From the NCBI RefSeq assembly GCF_042432495.1, contig NZ_JBHLXC010000015.1, positions 120,300 to 184,299 of the forward strand: 64,000 nt of DNA, read 5' to 3'. Position 1 is the first letter of the stretch; every line of letters begins with the position of its first letter. Below, piece after piece: positions 49,818 to 59,051 of this stretch. This DNA is from Pseudochelatococcus lubricantis. Its GTDB lineage: Bacteria > Pseudomonadota > Alphaproteobacteria > Rhizobiales > Beijerinckiaceae. The notes beneath the pieces are model-generated. The model did not search any database and was not told the origin of the DNA. It saw only the letters and a list, made by a program, of their open reading frames with translations. Both the position numbers and the translations under genes were made by a program.

Positions 49818-51383
49818 TCAGTTGGCCGTCTCGATCTGACGGTTCATCTGCTCGACGATCTGGTCGACATTGAACGAGGCCGCCCGCTGGCTCGGCGGGA
49901 AATCCTTGAACGTCGCGAAATACTGCTGCGCGGCGATCTGGGCGATGTTCAGGACATAGACCTGCGACAACACCCAATCCCAATAGGTGTTGGAGGTGAT
50001 ATCCGCCCGCTCGAAGGGGTCGGCGCGAAGATCGAACAGCTTGGGAATACGCAGGTGCGTGAAAGGTTCGCTCCACACCTGCAGCGTTCCGGTGGCGCGC
50101 TGTTCGGCGAGCACGATCTTCCAGTTCTCGTAGCGCATGCCGACGAACTCGCCGTCGTCGTTGAAGTACAGGAACTCCTTGCGGGCGCCGCGTTCCTGCT
50201 CGCCGGTGAGGTAGGGAAGCTGGTTGTAGCCGTCCAGATGCACCTTGTACGTCCGGCCATCCACATCCCAGCCCTCGCTCAGGCGGTCCTTCACCTCGGC
50301 GTCTCCGGCGGCAGCCAACAGCGTCGGGAACCAGTCGAGACCGGAGAATATCTCGTTCGATACTGATCCCGGCTCGATCTTGCCGGGCCAGCGGACGATG
50401 GCGGGCACGCGGAAGGCGCCTTCCCAGTTGGTGTTCTTCTCGCTGCGGAAGGGCGTGGTCGCGGCATCCGGCCACGAATTCAGGTGCGGGCCGTTGTCCG
50501 TCGTATAGATGACGATGGTGTTGTCGGCGACACCGAGATCGTCGAGCTTCTTCAGCAGTTGGCCGACGTGCCCATCGTGCTCGACCATGCCGTCGGCGTA
50601 CTCCGTGCGCGCGGTCAGGCCGGGCTCGCTGCGCCGGTCATCGCGCACATGGGTGCGGAAGTGCATGCGCGTCGTATTCATCCAGGTGAAGAACGGCTTG
50701 CCGGCGGCGACCTGCCGCTCGATGAAGTCGGCGGCGGCGCTCGTGGTCTCGTCGTCGATGGTCTCCATGCGCTTCTTCGTCAGCGGGCCGGTATCCTCGA
50801 TCTTGCCGCCGGCCGTCGCCCGGATGACGCCGCGCGGCCTGAACAGGTCGCGGAAGCGTTCATCGCGCGGATAGGTGCGCTGCTCGGGCTCCTCCTCCGC
50901 GTTCAGGTGGTAGAGATTGCCGTAGAACTCGTCGAAGCCGTGGTTCGTCGGCAGGAATTCGTCTTTGTCGCCGAGGTGGTTCTTGCCGAACTGGCCGGTG
51001 GCGTAGCCCAGCGGCTTCAACGCCTGGGCGATGGTGATATCCTTCGCCTGCAAGCCCACCGGGGCCCCGGGCACGCCGACCTTGGACAGTCCCGTGCGCA
51101 GCGTCGTCTGGCCGGTGATGAAGGTGGAGCGCCCCGCCGTGCAGCTCTGCTCGGCATAGTAATCCGTGAACTTCAGCCCTTCGGCGGCCAGCCGGTCGAT
51201 GTTGGGTGTGCGATAGCCGACGAGGCCGAAAGTGTAGGTGCTGAGGTTTGATTGACCAATATCGTCGCCAAAAATGACGAGGATGTTCGGCCGAGGCGCC
51301 TGTTGCGGCTGCTGCGCTTGCGCAACGCCCCCGGCGCCGACGCTGATCATGGCTGCCGTCGCCAGCAAGTGGGTCAGCTTCAC
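49818..51383 (-). CDS. Exported arylsulfatase-family sulfatase, Cys type
   Basis: 521 aa from GTG 51383, preceded by GGAGGAAATCC. The signal peptide is HLLATAAMISVGAGGVAQA. Catalytic motif C81-T-A-G-R85 is the CxAxR sequence converted to formylglycine. Metal-ligand motif FGDDIGQSN is near residue 40 and IVIYTTDNGPHLNSWPD near 295. The sulfatase family includes hydrolases of sulfate esters and some phosphonate hydrolases. It is the first gene of the leftward operon with HAD, channel and FGE, and is divergent from the Crp/Fnr gene at 51663. Confidence 0.95.
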   Translation of the reverse strand: MKLTHLLATAAMISVGAGGVAQAQQPQQAPRPNILVIFGDDIGQSNLSTYTFGLVGYRTPNIDRLAAEGLKFTDYYAEQSCTAGRSTFITGQTTLRTGLSKVGVPGAPVGLQAKDITIAQALKPLGYATGQFGKNHLGDKDEFLPTNHGFDEFYGNLYHLNAEEEPEQRTYPRDERFRDLFRPRGVIRATAGGKIEDTGPLTKKRMETIDDETTSAAADFIERQVAAGKPFFTWMNTTRMHFRTHVRDDRRSEPGLTARTEYADGMVEHDGHVGQLLKKLDDLGVADNTIVIYTTDNGPHLNSWPDAATTPFRSEKNTNWEGAFRVPAIVRWPGKIEPGSVSNEIFSGLDWFPTLLAAAGDAEVKDRLSEGWDVDGRTYKVHLDGYNQLPYLTGEQERGARKEFLYFNDDGEFVGMRYENWKIVLAEQRATGTLQVWSEPFTHLRIPKLFDLRADPFERADITSNTYWDWVLSQVYVLNIAQIAAQQYFATFKDFPPSQRAASFNVDQIVEQMNRQIETAN

Positions 51384-51662
51384 GGATTTCCTCCTTCGCG
51401 TACATATGTCGCAAACGGCGATAAGGCTGGACTATCGCTCCGGGCCCACGAGACTGGCCGGAACCGGATGGCATAATTGCATCTTCGCCCTTTTGACTCT
51501 GTCCGGAAACGGACAAACCGGAAAATTATTATGCCTTATTATCGCCATTGTTCGCATGTGGGCGGGAAAAGCAATACTCAGCCGTATCGCCTCGCCGCAA
51601 TGGCACGACCATGTCCCTCTCACCGTCCGCCTTCTCGGGCGGACCAGCCGGAAAATCGCCTC

Positions 51663-52352
51663 ATGACGCATGTATCAAGAGAACAGGCCGTGAGTATTCT
51701 CTCCACACGTGGCTGGCTTTCGATGCAGCCTGAAAAATTCAGGGCCGCGATCCTGAGTCAGGGCGTGCTGCAACATTTCGCGCCGGGCCATGTCATCTAC
51801 AGGCTCGGCGATGCGCTCGGCGGCATCTACGGTCTGGTTTCGGGCACGGTGACCGTCAACATCGCCCCCTCCGATCACACACCGCAGCTGATCCATCTGG
51901 GTGCCATCGGCGCGTGGACCGGAGAGGGCTGCTTCCTCACCCGTCAGCCGCGACGGCTCGAACTGCGCGCGCTCGTCGAAACATCCATGATGCATGTCCC
52001 CCTCGACACCCTCGACCGGATGGCGGCGCAGGACGCCGAAGTCGTCCGGTATGTCGCGCAAAGCGTCATGATGGGCGTGGACGTCCTCGTGCGTGTCATT
52101 CATGATTTGCAGATCCCCGAGGCGGCGCGCCGCATCGCGGCGGTGCTGCAGCGCGCGACCTGGATCGGCGAGGTTCCCGTTCCGCTGACGCAGGCGGAAA
52201 TCGGCGCGATGGCCAACGCCTCGCGCAAACAGGTGAACGCCGCCCTGCAACGTTTCGCCGCCGCGGGCTGGATCAGCAACACGTACCGTTCCATCACCAT
52301 CATCGACGCGGAACGGTTGCGCCGTTTCGCAGCGCAGGGCGACGGCGGCTGA
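51663..52352 (+). CDS. Crp/Fnr-family transcriptional regulator
   Basis: 229 aa from ATG 51663. The cyclic-nucleotide-like domain is LQHFAPGHVIYRLGDALGGIYGLVSGTVTVNIAPSD. The C-terminal HTH is PVPLTQAEIGAMANASRKQVNAALQRFAAAGWISNTYRSITI, matching the Crp_2 helix-turn-helix. No Fe-S Cys cluster is present, so it is not an oxygen-sensing FNR; this resembles a group that replaces cAMP with other signals. It is divergent from the sulfatase operon (280-bp gap) and is the most likely regulator of it. Confidence 0.92.
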   Translation: MTHVSREQAVSILSTRGWLSMQPEKFRAAILSQGVLQHFAPGHVIYRLGDALGGIYGLVSGTVTVNIAPSDHTPQLIHLGAIGAWTGEGCFLTRQPRRLELRALVETSMMHVPLDTLDRMAAQDAEVVRYVAQSVMMGVDVLVRVIHDLQIPEAARRIAAVLQRATWIGEVPVPLTQAEIGAMANASRKQVNAALQRFAAAGWISNTYRSITIIDAERLRRFAAQGDGG

Positions 52353-52358
52353 GAGCGC

Positions 52359-52398
52359 TGGAATCTATCCTGTTTCAACGTAAACAGGGCATATTCTA
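52359..52398. repeat. 40-bp palindromic repeat, copy A
   Basis: The unit contains CCTGTTTCAACGTAAACAGG at its centre and is nearly self-complementary. Copy B in opposite orientation (59052-59091) matches it at 35 of 40 positions. It lies just after the Crp/Fnr stop codon. Such units are frequent intergenic elements of Hyphomicrobiales and may also act as terminators. Confidence 0.75.
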
Positions 52399-52440
52399 AT
52401 GGACAAACTACCCTGACCGAAAGCCAACGCGAGCGAACCC

Positions 52441-53502
52441 ATGAATGCTCCTGATGAGCCGCTGCCCCTGTCATCATACTGCTTCGAGCTGGACGAACTG
52501 GAGCCCGACGACCGTTATGACGCCCTGTTCGACTTCTATGCGAGCGCCGCCGACGTCTTTGTTGCTCCGGAGAAGCGCCGGTTCTGCTCTCTGCGGGTGG
52601 AACACTGGACCCTCGGCAACATGATCGTCATGGACGGCAAATCCAGTGAGGTGAATATCGTCAGGCATCGTGGTCATATTGCAAGGGATGATCTCGACGA
52701 CTGGATGCTTCGTGTGACGCGAAACGGGCAGATGGCGTCGCGAACGGATGAACAGCACTATGTTGCTTCCGACGGCACCCTCGTTTTCGATACCCTCGCG
52801 GAAGCGTTTGTCGACCACTGGTCACCCGCGGGCTGGGTCAGCGTCGTCATCCCCCGCGGCGAAATTCCGGAGCTGTGGCAATACTTCTCGCGTTACGGCA
52901 GCGGTCCCGTTCGTGCAGGCGCAGCCGACCTGCTGGCCGACTTCCTGATTTCGCTGGCCAATCGCCTCCCTCATGCCGACGAACGGGATCGCGACCGTTT
53001 TGCGCGCGCGCTTCACGGGATGATCGTCGCCTGCCTTCAGGTGGAAGCGGCGCCCGGCGACGTTCTGCGTGAGTTCGATCCAGCGCTCCTGCGCGATCAG
53101 GTGCGCCAGATCATTCGCTCGAATCTGTGGTCGGCGCGCCTGACCCCTGAACGGCTGTCTCAACTTTCCGGAGTGTCGCGGTCAGTCCTCTACGGCATCT
53201 TCGAGGAAAGCGGCGGCGTCGCGAAATACATCCAGACACTCCGGCTGAACAAAATATATGCCGATCTGACGGACCCGGGTCTCAACCATATCCCGATAGC
53301 CGAGCTGGCGGAAAAGCGCGGCTTCCACAATACATCCGCATTCAACCGCGCATTTCGACGGCAGTTCAACTGCTCGCCCGGAGACGTGCGCACGGCGACA
53401 CGCATGGGCATCCGTATGGTGCAGCCCTCGCACCCGGAAGTCACAGGCTCCGAGAACGACATCTCCGCGCTGCTGGGCCGGACCAGGGAGCCCCGCGGAT
53501 AG
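52441..53502 (+). CDS. AraC-family transcriptional regulator
   Basis: 353 aa. The N-terminal ~230 residues contain a regulator-type sensor domain (FDFYASAADVFVAPEKRRFCSLRVEHWTLGNMIVMDGKSSEVNIVRHRGHIARDDLDDWMLRVTRNGQM; AraC_binding-like). The C-terminal 100 residues are two helix-turn-helices (LTPERLSQLSGVSRSVLYGIFEESGGVAKYIQTLRLNKIYADL, then IPIAELAEKRGFHNTSAFNRAFRRQFNCSPGDVR). There is no obvious partner: the arc operon begins 382 bp downstream on the same strand, while the Crp/Fnr gene lies upstream. The target is unknown. Confidence 0.88.
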   Translation: MNAPDEPLPLSSYCFELDELEPDDRYDALFDFYASAADVFVAPEKRRFCSLRVEHWTLGNMIVMDGKSSEVNIVRHRGHIARDDLDDWMLRVTRNGQMASRTDEQHYVASDGTLVFDTLAEAFVDHWSPAGWVSVVIPRGEIPELWQYFSRYGSGPVRAGAADLLADFLISLANRLPHADERDRDRFARALHGMIVACLQVEAAPGDVLREFDPALLRDQVRQIIRSNLWSARLTPERLSQLSGVSRSVLYGIFEESGGVAKYIQTLRLNKIYADLTDPGLNHIPIAELAEKRGFHNTSAFNRAFRRQFNCSPGDVRTATRMGIRMVQPSHPEVTGSENDISALLGRTREPRG

Positions 53503-53884
53503 CAGGCGGCCGGGCCTCATTTCGGCAGATCGCCCCTCTTGTTCCGTATGAGGCTTTGCACAGCGTTCGGCAGCTTTGCACCAGCCACCCGAGCACCTGT
53601 TCCGCAGGCGGGAATCGTCCTTAAACCGGCTACGGATGCCGCATTACAGTTGCTTACGCGGCGCAGAACCGGAGATTGAAACATGGGGTGCGATCGGCGT
53701 GTGCATTTGGCCCCGATCAGGCGTAGCGGTCAGGCGCGACTGGTTCGACGGGGCGGGACAGGGGCTCCCGTCCGTCGAAGATGGGACAAGCCGAAAGGCG
53801 TGGCGCGAATTAATGAGACGCTTGGCCGTTTTCTGGCTAAGGTGCAGATAATACGAAAAGATACAACAATATTCGGGGGTAGGA
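53503..53884 (+). other. Intergenic region upstream of arcD
   Basis: 382 bp without a supportable gene. GATAAT at about 53845, with TTGGCC upstream, is a weak promoter candidate just before the ribosome site GGGGGTAGG of arcD. No FNR-type TTGAT-N4-ATCAA box was found. Confidence 0.35.
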
Positions 53885-55318
53885 ATGGCGTCCAAAACAA
53901 CAGGGAAAATGTCGTTACCGGCGCTGACAGCCATGGTTGTCGGTTCGATGGTCGGGGCCGGCATCTTTAACCTGCCCGGTCGTTTCGGCGTTGCGACGGG
54001 GCCTTTCGGCGCGATCATCGCCTGGATCGTCGCCGGAACGGGCATGTACATGCTGGCTCGTGTTTTCCAGTTTCTCGCTGAAAAGCGGCCGGACATCGAC
54101 TCGGGTGTCTTCGCCTATGCCAAGTCCGGTTTCGGCGATTATGCGGGCTTTTTGTCGGCCTTCGGTTACTGGCTCGGCAGTTGCTTCGGCAACGTCTTCT
54201 ACTGGGTCTTGATCGGCTCCACGCTCGGAAACTTCTTTCCCTACATCTTCGGCGACGGCAGCAGCCCGATCGCGATCCTCGTGTCGCTTGCCGGCATATG
54301 GACATTCCACTTCATGATCTTGCGGGGCGTCGAACAGGCGGCCTTCGTCAACACCGTCGTGACGATAGCGAAGATCGTGCCGATCATCGTCGCGATCCTC
54401 TTGATGATCTTCGCGTTCAACTACGCCCAGTTCTCCGAGAATTTCTTCGGTGGTGTCGGCATGCCCGAGAAGTCGCTGCTGTTGCAGGTGCGCGACACGA
54501 TGCTGATCACGATCTTCGTCTTCCTCGGCATCGAGGGCGCGAGCGTCTACTCGCGCTTCGCCAAGACCCGCGCCGACGTCGGAACCGCGACGATTCTCGG
54601 CTTTGCCGCTGTCCTGGGCCTCATGGTGGCCGTCACGCTGCTGCCCTTTGGCGCAATGCCGCGCGCAACGCTCGCGGGCGTGGCGAATCCGTCGCTCGCC
54701 GGTGCTCTTGAGGTCATCGTCGGGCGATGGGGCGCGATCTTCGTCTCGGTCGGCGTGCTGATCTCGGTGCTCGGCGCCTACCTCGCCTGGTCGCTGATCT
54801 GCGCCGAAGTCCTGTTCGCAGCCGCGAAGTCCAAGGACATGCCCAGGCTCTTCGCGGCGCAGAACCCCAACCGCGTGCCCGCCAATGCGCTGTGGTTGAC
54901 GAACATCGTCGTCTCGCTGTTCGTGATCTCGACCTATTGGTCCAGCGATGCGTTCAATTTCATGCTCAACATGACGAGCGTGACGGCGCTGCTGCCCTAT
55001 CTGCTGGTGGCGGGATACGGCGTGCTGGTCGCCCGGCGCGGAGACGGCTACGAGGCCACGCCGCGAGAGCGCGGACGCGACCAGATATTCGCCTGGATCG
55101 CCGTCATCTATACGCTGTTCATGTTCGTGGCCGCTGGCCTGAAATACGTGCTGCTCGTGGCCGTGCTCTTCGTGCCCAGCACCATCCTCTATGTCTGGGC
55201 GCGGCGCGAGCAGAACGTGTCGCTGTTCACCCCTGTGGAACTCGTCATCTTCGGCGTCACGGTCACCGCGGGCCTCGTGGGCGCCTACGGCCTTCTCACC
55301 GGCACCATATCTCCCTGA
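53885..55318 (+). CDS. arcD: APC-family amino-acid antiporter, arginine/ornithine type (ArcD-like)
   Basis: 477 aa with about 12-13 hydrophobic helices. The first helix TAMVVGSMVGAGIFNLP is the APC signature with the unwound GSMVGAGIF substrate site. Helix 6 contains FVFLGIEGASVYSRFAKTRADVG, matching the basic amino-acid/polyamine antiporters (ArcD/YdgI/LysP group). It is immediately upstream of arginine deiminase (26 bp), so arginine uptake in exchange for ornithine or citrulline is the natural reading. The symbol is given by context and family; other APC substrates are possible. Confidence 0.88.
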   Translation: MASKTTGKMSLPALTAMVVGSMVGAGIFNLPGRFGVATGPFGAIIAWIVAGTGMYMLARVFQFLAEKRPDIDSGVFAYAKSGFGDYAGFLSAFGYWLGSCFGNVFYWVLIGSTLGNFFPYIFGDGSSPIAILVSLAGIWTFHFMILRGVEQAAFVNTVVTIAKIVPIIVAILLMIFAFNYAQFSENFFGGVGMPEKSLLLQVRDTMLITIFVFLGIEGASVYSRFAKTRADVGTATILGFAAVLGLMVAVTLLPFGAMPRATLAGVANPSLAGALEVIVGRWGAIFVSVGVLISVLGAYLAWSLICAEVLFAAAKSKDMPRLFAAQNPNRVPANALWLTNIVVSLFVISTYWSSDAFNFMLNMTSVTALLPYLLVAGYGVLVARRGDGYEATPRERGRDQIFAWIAVIYTLFMFVAAGLKYVLLVAVLFVPSTILYVWARREQNVSLFTPVELVIFGVTVTAGLVGAYGLLTGTISP

Positions 55319-55344
55319 ACAGAATAAGAAATCGGAGCTTAGCT

Positions 55345-56580
55345 ATGGAAACGAATTTCGGCGTTCATTCCGAGGTTGGCCAGCTGCGCAAGGTTCTGGT
55401 CTGCGCGCCCGGCCGCGCTCACCAGCGACTGACCCCCAGCAATTGCGACGCCTTGCTGTTCGACGACGTGTTGTGGGTCGATGTCGCCAAGCGAGACCAT
55501 TTCGATTTCATCACCAAGATGCGGGATCGCGGTATCGAGGTAGTGGAAAAGCACAACCTGCTGACCGAGATCCTCGCGATTCCGGAAGCCAAGCAGTGGA
55601 TCCTCGACAATCAGGTCGTGCCCAACCAGATCGGCCTCGGTTTCGTGGACGAGGTACGCTCCTATCTTGAGGGACTGCCGGATCGCCAGCTCGCGGAGAC
55701 GCTGATCGGCGGCCTCTCGACCTACGAGTTTCCCGACACGATCGGCGGCGCCACGCTGGCACTGATCCGCGACGCGGCCGGCGTGAACGAATACCTGTTG
55801 CCGCCGCTGCCGAACACGATCTACACCCGCGACACCACCTGCTGGATCTATGGCGGCGTGACGTTGAACCCGCTCTTCTGGCCTGCGCGGCATGAGGAAA
55901 CCATCCTCACGACGGCGATCTACAAGTTCCATCCCGACTTCGCCGGCAAGGTGAAGGTCTGGTGGGGCGACCCGACCAGGGACTGGGGCCTCGCCACGCT
56001 TGAAGGCGGCGACGTGATGCCGATCGGCAAGGGCAACGTGCTGATCGGCATGAGCGAGCGCACCTCGCGTCAGGCGATCAGCCAGGCGGCACAGGCGCTC
56101 TTCGAGCAAGGCGCGGCGGAGCGCGTCATCATCGCCGCGATGCCGAAGCTGCGCGCGGCCATGCATCTCGACACGGTGTTCACCTTCGCCGACCGTGACT
56201 GCGTGCTGATCTACCCCGACATCGTGAACAGCATCCAGTGCTTCTCCTACCGTCCGGATGGCAACGGCGGGCTTGAGCTTTCCCGCGACAAGGGGCTCAT
56301 CGAGACCGTGCGCGAGGCGCTGGGCCTCAAGGAACTGCGTGTCGTCGAGACCGGCGGCAACGACTACATGCGCGAGCGCACCCAGTGGGACTCGGGCGCA
56401 AACCTCGTCTGCGCCTCCCCGGGGGTCGTGTTCGCCTACGACCGCAACACCTACACCAACACGCTGCTGCGCCGCGCGGGGATTGAGGTCATCACCATCG
56501 ATGGTTCCGAGCTTGGCCGTGGTCGTGGCGGCGGCCATTGCATGACCTGCCCGATTATCCGCGATCCCGTCGATTACTGA
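55345..56580 (+). CDS. arcA: Arginine deiminase
   Basis: 411 aa from ATG 55345 (CGGAGCTT upstream). The ADI fold is clear: VHSEVGQLRKVLVCAPG, LLFDDVLWVDVAKRDH, LPPLPNTIYTRDTTCWIYGGVTLNPLFWPAR, EGGDVMPIGKGNVLIGMSERTSRQAI, VETGGNDYMRERTQWDSGANLVCASPGVVFAYDRNTYTN, with the catalytic Cys in GGHCMTCPIIRDP at the C-terminus. It converts arginine to citrulline and ammonia. arcB and arcC are not present, so ATP generation by the full ADI pathway is not encoded here; ammonia release for pH or nitrogen supply may be the purpose. nhaC follows by 117 bp. Confidence 0.96.
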   Translation: METNFGVHSEVGQLRKVLVCAPGRAHQRLTPSNCDALLFDDVLWVDVAKRDHFDFITKMRDRGIEVVEKHNLLTEILAIPEAKQWILDNQVVPNQIGLGFVDEVRSYLEGLPDRQLAETLIGGLSTYEFPDTIGGATLALIRDAAGVNEYLLPPLPNTIYTRDTTCWIYGGVTLNPLFWPARHEETILTTAIYKFHPDFAGKVKVWWGDPTRDWGLATLEGGDVMPIGKGNVLIGMSERTSRQAISQAAQALFEQGAAERVIIAAMPKLRAAMHLDTVFTFADRDCVLIYPDIVNSIQCFSYRPDGNGGLELSRDKGLIETVREALGLKELRVVETGGNDYMRERTQWDSGANLVCASPGVVFAYDRNTYTNTLLRRAGIEVITIDGSELGRGRGGGHCMTCPIIRDPVDY

Positions 56581-56697
56581 GCGGACAGGGCTCTTCGGAG
56601 CGCTTTCCGGTTTCGCTGAACTGGAAAGCGCGTCGGGAGCCATTGCTTATGAACCTCCCTGATTGCGGGACCTGTGCTTTCAGAGCGGGCGATTGAT

Positions 56698-58143
56698 ATG
56701 GACGAAAATATATCCGCCGTGCCGCGATCTCCAACTCTGTTCGAAGCGCTGGTCCCCGTAGCCGCGCTGGTCGTGCTTGTCGGCCTCTCCTTCTTCCTGT
56801 TCGGCGATGCGGGTGTGGAGGGGCCGAACCAGGTTGCGCTGACGCTCGCCGCGCTCGTCGCCGCGCTGATGGCGGTCGGGCGCGGCCATCGCTTGGAAGC
56901 GATGACCGAAGCGGCGACGGCCAGCGTCGCCAGCGGCATCGGCGCCATCTTCATCCTGTTCGCGGTCGGCGCGCTGATCGGGGCATGGGCCCTGAGCGGC
57001 ACGCTGCTCGCGATGGTCTATTACGGATTGAAGCTGCTCGACCCCGGCTCTTTCTATGTCACCGCGACGGCGCTTGCCGCACTCATCTCGTTCTCGATAG
57101 GCAGTTCGTGGACGGTGGTCGGGACGATCGGTGTCGGGCTGATGGGCATTTCCGCCAACATGGGGCTCGATCCGGCGATCACGGCGGCGGCGATCATCTC
57201 CGGCGCCTATTTCGGCGACACGACGTCGCCGCTGTCGGATTCGGTCAATCTCGCCGCGGCTTCTGCCGGCGCCGGGCTCTACGAGCACATGCGGCACACG
57301 CTGCCGACATCGTTCGGGGCACTTGGCCTGTCGCTCATCATCTTCTGGCTGCTCGGCACGCCGGGAACGGCCGACATCTCGGGCAAGCTGGCAGCGATCG
57401 AGGCTGTGACCCCGACGGGCTGGTACATGTTCCTGCCGCTCGCGCTGATCATCGTGCTCGCTCTGCTGAAGCTGCCGCCGTTCACGACGATTTTCGCCGG
57501 GGCGCTGGCCGGCGGCGTTCTGGCTGTCGTCATGTCGCCCGACCGGGTGCTTGCTTTCGCCGCAGCCGGTCCCGAGATTCCCGGCTGGCTTGCACTGGTC
57601 AAGGGCGTGTGGCTGGCGCTCGCCAGCGGCTACGTCTCCAGCTCCGGCGATGCGGCCATCGATACGCTCGCCAGTCGCGGCGGCATGGAGAGCATGCTGC
57701 CAACCATCTGGCTCGTCGTGGTCGCCTTCGCCTTCGGCGGTGTCGTCGAAAAGACGGGGGTGCTCGATCGGATCGTGACGCCGATCGTCTCGCTTGCCAG
57801 CTCGCTCGGCAGCCTCGTCGCCGCCATGGTTGCTGCCGTGTTGGCCAGCAACATCATCACCGCCGACCAATATCTGTCGATCGTGCTGCCCGCGCGCATG
57901 TTCCGCCCGGAATTCGAGCGCCGGGGCCTCGCGCCGGTGTTGCTGTCGCGCGCGGTCGGAGCGGCCGCGACCCCGACGTCCGCGCTGGTGCCGTGGAACA
58001 GTTGCGGCGCCTACATGGCGGCGACGCTGGGTGTCGCGACGCTGAGCTATGCTCCCTATGCGGTGTTCGGCATTGCCAGCCCGCTGCTCGCCATCCTTGT
58101 CGCCAGGTTTTCAATCGCGCAACGGACGGGGGAAGCTGCCTGA
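56698..58143 (+). CDS. nhaC: NhaC-family Na+/H+ antiporter
   Basis: 481 aa from ATG 56698; a GTG at 56674 is in frame but has no ribosome site. About 11-12 helices include VGTIGVGLMGISANMGLDPAITAAAIISGAYFGDTTSPLSDSVNLA, the NhaC/ArsB-like hallmark, and FGGVVEKTG in a later helix with LASNIITADQYLSIVLPARMF. The protein exchanges Na+ for H+, or possibly an organic acid. Its position after arcA suggests a pH-homeostasis module in which ammonia from arginine counters acid, while NhaC adjusts cytoplasmic Na+/H+. The ArcD-ArcA-NhaC order is unusual. Confidence 0.92.
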   Translation: MDENISAVPRSPTLFEALVPVAALVVLVGLSFFLFGDAGVEGPNQVALTLAALVAALMAVGRGHRLEAMTEAATASVASGIGAIFILFAVGALIGAWALSGTLLAMVYYGLKLLDPGSFYVTATALAALISFSIGSSWTVVGTIGVGLMGISANMGLDPAITAAAIISGAYFGDTTSPLSDSVNLAAASAGAGLYEHMRHTLPTSFGALGLSLIIFWLLGTPGTADISGKLAAIEAVTPTGWYMFLPLALIIVLALLKLPPFTTIFAGALAGGVLAVVMSPDRVLAFAAAGPEIPGWLALVKGVWLALASGYVSSSGDAAIDTLASRGGMESMLPTIWLVVVAFAFGGVVEKTGVLDRIVTPIVSLASSLGSLVAAMVAAVLASNIITADQYLSIVLPARMFRPEFERRGLAPVLLSRAVGAAATPTSALVPWNSCGAYMAATLGVATLSYAPYAVFGIASPLLAILVARFSIAQRTGEAA

Positions 58144-58278
58144 CCCGTAAAGGGCGGCCGACATGCCGCGACGGTGCGGACGATGTCATTATTTAATGAT
58201 ACTTGAAAAACGCACATTGAGCCAAGCTCACCTGCCAGCGGTCCGCATGTATACATTTATATGTCGCGTCATCGAACG

Positions 58279-58297
58279 TTAGGGCCTTTCGGCCTAA
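58279..58297 (+). promoter_or_regulatory. Hairpin in the mgtC leader
   Basis: TTAGGGCCTTTCGGCCTAA forms a stem TTAGG(G)CC/GGCCTAA around TTTC, ending 34 bp before the start at 58332. It lies in the 188-bp gap after nhaC and may be a leader element or terminator. No consensus of the known Mg2+ sensor riboswitch (M-box) was recognised. Confidence 0.35.
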
Positions 58298-58331
58298 GCA
58301 TCTCGATAAACTTCCCGGAATGAGGGCTCCG

Positions 58332-59045
58332 ATGGCCGGCAACTACTACAACGCACTCTCGATCGCCCCCGATCTGCTGGTGGCGCTGTTCCTCGGCAGT
58401 TTAGTAGGGATCGAGCGGCAATGGCGGCAGAGACATTCCGGCCTGACGACGCACGCGCTCGTGTCGTTGGGAGCTGCCGCATTCACGTCGCTCGCCATCC
58501 TGATCGAGGGTGAAGGCAGGATCGAGGTTCGCATGGGTGGCCAGGTGGTGACGGGCATCGGCTTCCTCGGGGCGGGTCTCATCATGCGCGACGGACTCAG
58601 CGTCCGCGGGCTCAGCAGCGCGGCGACGCTGTGGGCGACCGGGGCGGTAGGCACGCTGGCCGGTTATGGCTTCGTCCTTGAGGCGTTCGAGGTGACAGTC
58701 TTCATTCTCCTGATCAATGTCGGGCTGCCGCGGCTGCGCGGAATTATCGACTACTTCTCTCCGGAAGAAGAACTGACGGAGCGCTATTACATCATCGAAC
58801 TGAAATGCGAGGCGCAAGACGAGGCTGTCGTCCGCACCAAACTGTTGCAGGCGATGAGCGTGCACAAGCTGCGGCTTCAGAGCCTGGAAAGCCATGTCTT
58901 GCCGAATACGGGCGATGTCGAGGTCGAGGCCACGGTCTACAGCCCGCAACAGGTCGACAGCCTGGTGGAGCAGCTGGTGGGCGATCTCAGCCTCTCTCCC
59001 CTCATCTTCTCCACGCGATGGACGTCAGCCGCGCCGCAGGAGTAA
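58332..59045 (+). CDS. MgtC/SapB-family membrane protein
   Basis: 237 aa from ATG 58332 (GAGGGCTCC upstream; ATG 58320 is an alternative). The N-terminal ~140 residues have four helices with MgtC signatures: LVALFLGSLVGIERQWRQRHSGLTTHALVSLGAAAF and GIGFLGAGLIMRDGLSVRGLSSAATLWATGAVGTLAGYGF. A C-terminal ACT-like domain follows (YYIIELKCEAQDEAVVRTKLLQAMSVHKLRLQSLESHV). MgtC proteins are implicated in growth at low magnesium and virulence by inhibiting ATP synthase. It is followed by repeats (59052-59234). Confidence 0.93.
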   Translation: MAGNYYNALSIAPDLLVALFLGSLVGIERQWRQRHSGLTTHALVSLGAAAFTSLAILIEGEGRIEVRMGGQVVTGIGFLGAGLIMRDGLSVRGLSSAATLWATGAVGTLAGYGFVLEAFEVTVFILLINVGLPRLRGIIDYFSPEEELTERYYIIELKCEAQDEAVVRTKLLQAMSVHKLRLQSLESHVLPNTGDVEVEATVYSPQQVDSLVEQLVGDLSLSPLIFSTRWTSAAPQE

Positions 59046-59051
59046 CATCAC

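Noticed and set aside
53503..53884. Oxygen-responsive FNR box ahead of the arginine deiminase genes
   Set aside because: ADI genes are often anaerobically controlled, but no TTGAT-N4-ATCAA-like site was found.
58144..58331. Magnesium riboswitch (M-box) upstream of the mgtC gene
   Set aside because: The gap contains one hairpin but none of the conserved M-box core could be identified by eye. A covariance-model search would decide.
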